Below the pieces are notes generated by a model that had not been told where the DNA came from, did not search any database, and saw only the letters and a program-made list of their open reading frames with translations. From the NCBI RefSeq assembly GCF_001423425.1, contig NZ_LMNX01000002.1, forward strand, positions 1,054,001 to 1,118,000: DNA of 64,000 bases. The letters are read 5' to 3'. The stretch's first letter is position 1; each line of letters starts with the position of its first letter. This DNA comes from Rhizobium sp. Leaf306 (GTDB lineage: Bacteria > Pseudomonadota > Alphaproteobacteria > Rhizobiales > Rhizobiaceae). The translations under genes were made by a program, and so were the position numbers. Below are positions 58,673-64,000 of the stretch, in pieces.

Positions 58673-59623
58673 TTAGCGACGCGGGCCGCGGGCAACGCGC
58701 TCGATTTCCTCGCGCACGAGACGCTCCACCAGTGTCGGCAGGTTGTCGTCCAGCCATTCCTGCAGCATCGGACGCAGCATTTCCTGCGCCATATCCTCGA
58801 CAGAGCGACGCTCGAGACCATCGAAGACGGCTGCAAGTTCGTTGAACGATTTTGTCACCTGCGCGCCCGCTTCGACCGAAAGGAGCGTTGCAGCGGCCTC
58901 CTCGATCATCGCAGGAAGATTTTCCTGTTGAGCCGGTTGCGCCTTCGGTGCCGGCTGTTCGACCGGCTCGGACATCTCCGGCTGCTGCGCGACTGCCGGT
59001 TGCGGCTTCAGCGCTGGAATGGGCGATGGTCCTGCAGGCTCGACGTCTTTCGCCATAGGGGTCTCGATCGGCTTGGATACCATTGCCGCAGGCCTTGTTT
59101 CGAGAGGGGCGATGGTGTCACGCAGCGCGACGTCGGCAAAGGCCGAGATTGCAGCGGATGCCTTCTCGGCTGCGGGCATCGACAGGCGCGGCGCCGGTGC
59201 CGGGCGGCTCATCGCATTTTCCTGCTGGCGGGCCGAAGCGGCGCGGACGCGGGCCGCAACGTCGGCAAGCGAGAGCGAGCGCTCACCCGATGATGAAATC
59301 TCAGGGTCGACTGTCGATGCGGAAACAGGCTTGGGTGCGTCGTTTGCAGATGCGGGGGCGTAGGGTTCCGACTGGAACGGCATCGGGGCCGGTGAATGGG
59401 CACGAAGAGGAAGGCCCGGGTCGTTTGCAGCGATGCCAGCGGCAAGATCGGACGCAAAGTCCGTATCGTCGATATCGTCGATCAGATCGTCATCCGCATA
59501 GGGCGAACGCGATGCCTGATCTGGTGAACCCTCGCCGACCGGCTCGTTGCTTTCGATGATCCGGCGGATCGAAGCCAGGATCTCTTCCATTGACGGTTCA
59601 CGCGCTACACTTGGCTGAGCCAT
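58673..59623 (-). CDS. popZ: Polar organizing protein PopZ (DUF2497)
   Basis: A 316-residue polar scaffold protein. The N-terminal helix REPSMEEILASIRRIIESNE is the conserved partner-binding element. The central 200 residues are acidic, proline/alanine-rich and disordered. The C-terminal oligomerisation helices (RRSVEDMAQEMLRPMLQEWL, DDNLPTLVERLVREEIERVA) complete the family pattern. PopZ anchors the chromosome origin and recruits polar factors. The ATG at 59623 has GGGG six bases upstream; an ATG at 59629 abuts the site. valS follows. Confidence 0.92.
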   Translation of the reverse strand: MAQPSVAREPSMEEILASIRRIIESNEPVGEGSPDQASRSPYADDDLIDDIDDTDFASDLAAGIAANDPGLPLRAHSPAPMPFQSEPYAPASANDAPKPVSASTVDPEISSSGERSLSLADVAARVRAASARQQENAMSRPAPAPRLSMPAAEKASAAISAFADVALRDTIAPLETRPAAMVSKPIETPMAKDVEPAGPSPIPALKPQPAVAQQPEMSEPVEQPAPKAQPAQQENLPAMIEEAAATLLSVEAGAQVTKSFNELAAVFDGLERRSVEDMAQEMLRPMLQEWLDDNLPTLVERLVREEIERVARGPRR

Positions 59624-59810
59624 TTTCATCCCCGTTCTCGCCGACTGGGTGCCAGGTCGGCAGACGACCTCTTTTCAAAGGTCTGATTCGTTTTCACTTT
59701 ACGAACCTCGTCTCGCGATACAACGACGGGCGCATCAACGACTCTAGCGATACACAGATTTGTTGCCGACGTGAATCCCCGCTGCCGATTTGTATCGCGC
59801 TGGAAAAACA

Positions 59811-59834
59811 AAAAGGAGGCCAAGGCCCCCTTTC
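59811..59834 (-). terminator. Terminator of the isoaspartyl-methyltransferase-like gene
   Basis: Minus strand: AAGGGGGCC-TT-GGCCTCCTT with one wobble pair, then TTTG. It lies 31 bases after the stop. Confidence 0.65.
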
Positions 59835-59864
59835 TAAACTTCGCAAACCGTCAGCAAGCCGATT

Positions 59865-60512
59865 TTAGAATAGGAAATCCTTCGCTAGGCGGAATCCCGG
59901 CAACGGTTTGATCGAAGCGTTGAAGTGGGCGCTTTTCGAAAGTGCACCCTGCTCTTTGACGAAGAGCGTCGCCTGCGCGGCATTGCCGTATCCGAGAACG
60001 GCGACCAGACGCCCGCCATCCTTGAGCTGCGCACTAAGTTCATCCGGCACGTCTTCGATCGAGCCGGCAATGAAGATGACATCGTAAGGGCCCTGGTTCG
60101 CAACGCCTTTTTCCATGTCGCCCGTGACGACAGTCACGTTGTGGGCGCCCGCGAGGTTGGCGATTGCCTGCTCGGCGAGCGCTTCATCGGATTCGATCGA
60201 CACGACCGATTTCGCGAGAAGCGACAAAAGCGCAGAAATGTATCCGCTGCCTGTGCCGACCTCGAGCACCGTATCCGACTTGGTAATCGCAGCCAACTGC
60301 AAAAGCTTGGCCAGAGGCGAGGCTTCCATCAGGAAGCGACCGGGACAGATTTCAACATCGTTGTCGATATAGGCCAGTGACTTCGACTTGGCCGGAACAA
60401 AGTTTTCGCGCTGTACCGTGAGAAACGCCTGAAGCACGGAATGTGCCGTCACGTCTGTCGTGCGGATCTGGTTCTCGACCATCTTCACACGGGCTGCTTC
60501 GAAATCAATCAT
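59865..60512 (-). CDS. Protein-L-isoaspartate O-methyltransferase-family protein
   Basis: A 215-residue SAM-dependent methyltransferase of the PCMT family, distinct from the pcm gene at 37774-38427. MIDFEAARVKMVENQIRTTDVTAHSVLQAF opens it, and RENFVPAKSKSLAYIDNDV and VLEVGTGSGYISALLSLLAKSVVSIESD (SAM motif I) follow. This branch is usually found beside tolC in rhizobia and may not repair isoaspartate. There is no tolC here; popZ follows after a terminator. The ATG at 60512 has no strong site. Confidence 0.88.
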   Translation of the reverse strand: MIDFEAARVKMVENQIRTTDVTAHSVLQAFLTVQRENFVPAKSKSLAYIDNDVEICPGRFLMEASPLAKLLQLAAITKSDTVLEVGTGSGYISALLSLLAKSVVSIESDEALAEQAIANLAGAHNVTVVTGDMEKGVANQGPYDVIFIAGSIEDVPDELSAQLKDGGRLVAVLGYGNAAQATLFVKEQGALSKSAHFNASIKPLPGFRLAKDFLF

Positions 60513-60644
60513 GTCATCTGCCTCACAGCGCCGGCGTACCGGCCAATCCTTCAGCCGTGTTACTTGCCTCTCGCTGCGCTTTCAAGATAGCGCGCGCATC
60601 GATTGGAAAAAACACGGTGATGCAGGCGCTCGTGCAACTCTTGC

Positions 60645-60842
60645 TTAGTGCAGGATAAGGGTCGGAAGCTCGCGCTTCTTGGCGAGGACGACATCGTGTC
60701 CGTAGGATTTGCGCAGGCTATGGCTGCGATCGAATGCCAACTGCTCGGCAGCACTCAGATGAAAGGCTCCATCTGCAAACGTGCCAGTCGCATCATCTTC
60801 GGTGACGGGTCTGTAGAGTGCGGTGATCAATCGGTTCAGCAT
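60645..60842 (-). CDS. Small hypothetical protein (65 residues)
   Basis: MLNRLITALYRPVTEDDATG opens it, followed by an LSAAEQLAFDRSHSLRKSYGHDVVLAKK core. GGGAG lies six bases before the ATG, a strong signal, and codon use resembles the neighbours. No signal peptide or membrane helix. It sits 133 bases upstream of the methyltransferase-like gene on the same strand. I do not recognise a family. The 308 bases upstream of it to tRNA-Cys (60843-61150) hold no other gene I can support. Confidence 0.6.
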   Translation of the reverse strand: MLNRLITALYRPVTEDDATGTFADGAFHLSAAEQLAFDRSHSLRKSYGHDVVLAKKRELPTLILH

Positions 60843-61150
60843 TTTTCACTCCCTGGGCTTCGCTCACTAAAGTCGGAAGAGCTCGGTTCCGTTCCCCTGA
60901 CCGCGAGGAATATTCGTGAAATATTTACCATAGGATCAACACAGCCAGATGACGCGAACACGCTGCATACAGCCTCCCCCGCAGGGGTATCTTCCGAGGA
61001 CGCCGCGTTTTGCAGGCGCCCTTCATCACCGGTACAGACAGGCGCCGCTGACGAAGTGGATAAAAACGTCGAGGATTGAACAGAAGGGTATTGCACCCAT
61101 CGGAGATTCGTTCTAATTCGGCGCCACCACTCGCTTTTTTAGCATCGGAT

Positions 61151-61224
61151 GGCCTCGTGGCGGAGTGGTGACGCAGAGGACTGCAAATCCTCGTACCCCG
61201 GTTCAATTCCGGGCGAGGCCTCCA
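61151..61224 (+). tRNA. tRNA-Cys (anticodon GCA)
   Basis: A 74-base cloverleaf. The acceptor stem GGCCTCG pairs with CGAGGCC. The anticodon arm is GAGGA-CTGCAAA-TCCTC with anticodon GCA. The T arm is CCCGG-TTCAATT-CCGGG. The CCA end is encoded. Confidence 0.97.
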
Positions 61225-61418
61225 TCCCTTTCTCGATATATCGCAATGGGTTAGCATCGGCGTCAGCCGATCGACACGGTCTGTCCGATCGCAACCGGTC
61301 GCGCACATTCCTGGATGTTATTTAGGTATTGCGACTGGTGCACGAGAACGCCAGCGGATCTTCTTTCACGCCCGCCAGCCTTCCGCCAATTCGCGACTGA
61401 AGCTGTCGCCTGCCCGGA

Positions 61419-61607
61419 TCAGCCCACCGGCCGCACCAGTTCTTCGACCAAGCCACGATACGCCTCTGCGGCCAGTTCCAACTCCGCGATGAGGGTCTCG
61501 TTCGACGTCGTCTGCGTCCTGAACCCGCTCGTGGTCAGCCACTCGATGTCCGCACGAAGGATTTGGATAGTGTCTTTATAGCGTTGGACGCGATTTTCCG
61601 GATGCAT
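61419..61607 (-). CDS. Small hypothetical protein (62 residues)
   Basis: MHPENRVQRYKDTIQILRAD opens it, and LIAELELAAEAYRGLVEELV is its helical C-terminal half. It is predicted all-helical and soluble, with heptad-like leucines. AGGAG lies six bases before the ATG. It is downstream of a six-helix membrane protein on the same strand, 140 bases away. No family recognised. Confidence 0.62.
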   Translation of the reverse strand: MHPENRVQRYKDTIQILRADIEWLTTSGFRTQTTSNETLIAELELAAEAYRGLVEELVRPVG

Positions 61608-61746
61608 GTTCGGCTCCTGTGAACCGGAACAACTACCGCGCTTTGCGTTCGAGGCAATAAGCGGGATGCCAGAGACCGGACGTTTATCGGCACCGGTCGC
61701 TGGTTTGTGTCAAGAATTCAACGATTGGGCGCGAAGCGTGATGATG

Positions 61747-62442
61747 TCAGAGAGCAGACGCCGCGGCCGGCTTGCGTCCCCTGGCTGCCGCGGAAAGATC
61801 GATCGAGCTTATGGTCGCCACCAGGAACATGACCGGAATGCCGAATTCCAGCACTTCTTCGACGATACCCAACAGAAGATTGGTGTGATCGCTGACAATG
61901 ACGCCAAAAGGCGCAAGCTTGCGATCCAGCCCATCGATCGACTTGGACACAATGGCAAGACCGATCGCCGCGATGATGTTCCAAGCCCAGGACGCGCGAT
62001 ACCTGACGCCGGAGAGAAGCTCAGGGCCGTTGCGAACGATCAGCCGGAACGCGACGGTTGCCACGAACAGGATCACCAGAACGCCAAAGACGCGCTCGAC
62101 AGGTTGCGCCATGTTCGTCAGGTAGAGGTTGCTCTTGAGCATGCCGACACTGGTCAGCCGCTTGTCGAGGTCGAGTTCTCGCCCCATCATCAACAGCATG
62201 ATGGCCGCAACCTGCCAGTCCCGCCGCCATATGTCGCCGGTGCGCGTCCACAGCCACACCATTGCGGTATAGGCGTAAAGAAGGGCCGTCGAAATCTCGA
62301 GCGCGCCGGTTTCCTTCGTCAGTGCTGTCGTAAAACCGTTACTCGCAAGGTCTATAGCGAACAGAACGGCAGCCCCGACCAATGCCAGTGTCAAAAGATA
62401 CCAAGGACGGGAAGTAACAGCGTAGGCGTGGTGTGGGAGCAT
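61747..62442 (-). CDS. Predicted six-helix inner-membrane protein, unknown function
   Basis: About 231 residues with six hydrophobic segments, for example PWYLLTLALVGAAVLFAIDLA, EISTALLYAYTAMVWLW, RVFGVLVILFVATVAFRLIV and a last pair around HTNLLLGIVEEVLEFGIPVMFLVATISSI. Charged residues within or beside helices (GRELDLDKRLTS and LGIVEEVLEFG) could be functional. The ATG at 62442 follows a GAGA-type site. No named family recognised. Confidence 0.72.
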   Translation of the reverse strand: MLPHHAYAVTSRPWYLLTLALVGAAVLFAIDLASNGFTTALTKETGALEISTALLYAYTAMVWLWTRTGDIWRRDWQVAAIMLLMMGRELDLDKRLTSVGMLKSNLYLTNMAQPVERVFGVLVILFVATVAFRLIVRNGPELLSGVRYRASWAWNIIAAIGLAIVSKSIDGLDRKLAPFGVIVSDHTNLLLGIVEEVLEFGIPVMFLVATISSIDLSAAARGRKPAAASAL

Positions 62443-62659
62443 TTCGATTCTCAAAATTCATGTCGACGAGTGTTGATTGAGGGCGTGGACCGCTTAGCTG
62501 ACCGGTGCCGTGCGCGCCGATTCTGGATGAAAACGGTCTACTACTGGAGAAGCCGGTAGTCCATGTTTTTGACGGCGGACAGATTCTGCTCGGCCCCTGT
62601 TTCCAAGGAAACCGGCAAACCCGAAAAACTGTCGAGCAGTCCTTCACGCCGTTGATTTA

Positions 62660-62920
62660 TTGCTTCTATTAGCAAATTTCCTTTACATTTCTGCAGGCGC
62701 GTCTATTTCCGGCCCCTCACGGAATGATCGCAGCGAGGCCGATTTGAAGGATGATCCCGCCACACAACTCGCAGATATTGCGCGGCAACTCGCACTGCTT
62801 GCGGAGGCAGCCAAGGCATTGTCGCAGACGCCGCTGGTGGAACTGTCCGGTCAGCTTCTACCGGCCGGCCGCGACAAGCCGGACGAGCCCAAAACCCCTC
62901 TCCCAAACAGCATCAATTAG
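62660..62920 (+). CDS. Questionable small ORF (86 residues or shorter)
   Basis: The second half, DDPATQLADIARQLALLAEAAKALSQTPLVELSGQL, looks like a plausible amphipathic helix-rich protein with normal codon use. The first 20 residues do not. No clear ribosome-binding site is present. It may be a shorter protein starting downstream, or not a gene. The flanks, 62443-62659 and 62921-63170, show no other gene. Confidence 0.3.
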   Translation: MLLLANFLYISAGASISGPSRNDRSEADLKDDPATQLADIARQLALLAEAAKALSQTPLVELSGQLLPAGRDKPDEPKTPLPNSIN

Positions 62921-63170
62921 ACTTGAACGGCTCGTATCGGACAAGCTTGCCGTGATCACATGGTCGCGCAGCGGTATGGGGTCTGCGCGGGTGCCGAAGA
63001 GCCCCGCCCATAGCATCGACACGATGCCGCAACATTTCACGATCGGGTCGTAACCAGATATTAACGTTCCTCCATAGGGCTGCGTTAAACTATTTGTCCT
63101 AGAAATAGGCAGACGGCGATGTTGCCGCCATACCCTTGTCAGAGGATCGCCATGACGGCGATGGTTCGAT

Positions 63171-63269
63171 ATGAAGCTCTCATCTTCCGACGCCGTCATG
63201 GCGTTCACGACTATTATATCCCTCGTCAGCATCATTTATGTGGGGCATCTTTTCGTTGCCCTGTTTTGA
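63171..63269 (+). CDS. Possible 32-residue membrane microprotein
   Basis: MKLSSSDAVMAFTTIISLVS leads into IIYVGHLFVALF: a polar start and one hydrophobic helix. No strong ribosome-binding site is present, so support is mainly compositional. Confidence 0.3.
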   Translation: MKLSSSDAVMAFTTIISLVSIIYVGHLFVALF

Positions 63270-63433
63270 CGGTCTCACCGAGACACGCTGACTGACGGCC
63301 TCTCCTCGTCCCCCACAAGCCGCACGCTCGCCCTGATCAACATTCTCGCTCACGGATCAAAATCGTGTTAGAGTGTCTGAAGTCAGGTGTGGGAGACATC
63401 TGGCGGCTTGGGTAACGGGAAGAGGAGACCGTT

Positions 63434-63538
63434 ATGCAGTATCTCGATTTTGTAGCCGCATTGAATCCATTCGTCTTGTGCACTCTTGCTCTCGTGGTGG
63501 CCTGCGGCCTCTATGATCGCTGGGCGCAACCGAAATAG
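63434..63538 (+). CDS. 34-residue membrane microprotein
   Basis: MQYLDFVAALNPFVLCTLAL then VVACGLYDRWAQPK: a single membrane helix with a polar, positively charged end. AGAGGAGA lies five bases before the ATG, one of the best ribosome-binding sites in the region. It lies about 180 bases upstream of the exoD-family gene on the same strand. It is too short for usual annotation cut-offs. Confidence 0.5.
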   Translation: MQYLDFVAALNPFVLCTLALVVACGLYDRWAQPK

Positions 63539-63716
63539 TGGATTGCATGCGCAGCCGGGAAATCGCGACGCGTTGCTCGTGTCAATAACCGGTACATCTG
63601 GAGGCGGCTTGATGGTCGACTGACGCGCCGCGCGTCGCGCGAGTTCGTTTTGTTGCCTTTGAGTTGCTTGTTTCTGCTGTTATTCAGACTGCATTTCTTA
63701 TGATAGAGGTGCAGCT

Positions 63717-64000
63717 TTGCAGGATAACGCGGAATTCGAAGATACATCGGCAGGTCTCAGCGAAACGCTGAGGAAATTGATCGATCGGATTGACGGCGGC
63801 ACCGTGACGCTGCGTCAGTTGATGGATGGCGTCGGTGAACAGGGTCTGCTGCTGATCTGCGCGGTCACATCCCTCCCCTTTCTGCTGCCCGTTTCGATCC
63901 CGGGTGTTAGCACCGTGTTCGGCGCGGCCATCATAATGATCAGCATTGCTGTGGTGCTCAACCGGATGCCGTGGCTTCCTCGTGCGATTCTCGATCGGGA
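63717..64000 (+). CDS. exoD: ExoD-family protein, N-terminal part
   Basis: The gene is cut by the right window edge; about 94 residues are visible. It begins with TTG (GAGG seven bases upstream): QDNAEFEDTSAGLSETLRKL, RIDGGTVTLRQLMDGVGEQG and LLICAVTSLPFLLPVSIPGV, then FGAAIIMISIAVVLNRMPWLP. This matches the ExoD membrane protein family; Sinorhizobium exoD mutants are affected in exopolysaccharide and alkaline tolerance. The TTG is the only in-frame start with a good site. Confidence 0.85.
   Translation, partial: MQDNAEFEDTSAGLSETLRKLIDRIDGGTVTLRQLMDGVGEQGLLLICAVTSLPFLLPVSIPGVSTVFGAAIIMISIAVVLNRMPWLPRAILDR

Noticed and set aside
60925..61308. Open frame antisense across tRNA-Cys (contains PELNRGTRICSPLRHH)
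   Set aside because: This is the translation of the complementary strand of the tRNA. Such antisense-tRNA peptides are recurrent spurious entries.

Overview
This 64 kb window is a chromosomal segment of an alphaproteobacterium, most likely a member of the Rhizobiaceae (the Rhizobium/Agrobacterium/Sinorhizobium group). The evidence is the GC-rich coding style and gene content that is typical of that family together: ExoR, an ExoD-family gene, PopZ, class I PHA synthase, SthA transhydrogenase, DUF1127 peptides, a stand-alone rpsD, and a linked tat-scp-nagZ-SPOR-argS block. I cannot resolve the genus. I see no IS element, prophage, CRISPR array or rRNA operon, so most of the window is conserved core genome.

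Layout. 1-8000: recJ (cut by the window edge), homoserine dehydrogenase, an AlaC-type aminotransferase, a small lipoprotein, then phaC and the sfsA-map-radC run on the plus strand. 8000-16700: one minus-strand catabolic operon holding an oligopeptide-type ABC importer, a cytoplasmic gamma-glutamyltransferase-like enzyme and a DUF1028 protein, preceded by a GntR regulator. 16900-28200: sthA, rpsD with a structured leader, a HerA-like ATPase, a LysE exporter, murI-trmJ, icd, a GNAT acetyltransferase, a small secreted protein and an ABC-F ATPase. 28300-35000: trigger factor, tRNA-Leu, two DUF1127 microproteins each with its own terminator, trmFO, then a minus-strand group yajC - Mth938 domain - NDUFAF6-like protein - membrane-anchored protein.

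35000-53600: a DUF815 ATPase, then a long minus-strand envelope and cell-division block: LytM/NlpD-type lipoprotein, pcm, surE, serS, tatCBA, scpBA, nagZ, a large SPOR protein, argS and dgt. The plus-strand genes erpA and xthA follow, then exoR, the periplasmic brake on ExoS/ChvI signalling. 54000-60500: a FadL-family outer-membrane protein, valS, popZ and a second isoaspartyl methyltransferase-like gene. 60600-64000: a sparse region with tRNA-Cys, several small or uncharacterised proteins, and the start of an exoD-family gene.

Themes: biogenesis of the envelope and division machinery (Tat, YajC, LytM, SPOR, NagZ, PopZ, ScpAB), redox balance (icd, sthA), uptake and hydrolysis of what are probably gamma-glutamyl or related peptides, and envelope-stress or exopolysaccharide control (exoR, exoD). 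The candidates I find most worth following are the peptide importer/GGT/DUF1028 operon, the adjacent pair of bacterial homologues of mitochondrial complex I assembly factors, and the hairpin-rich rpsD leader.
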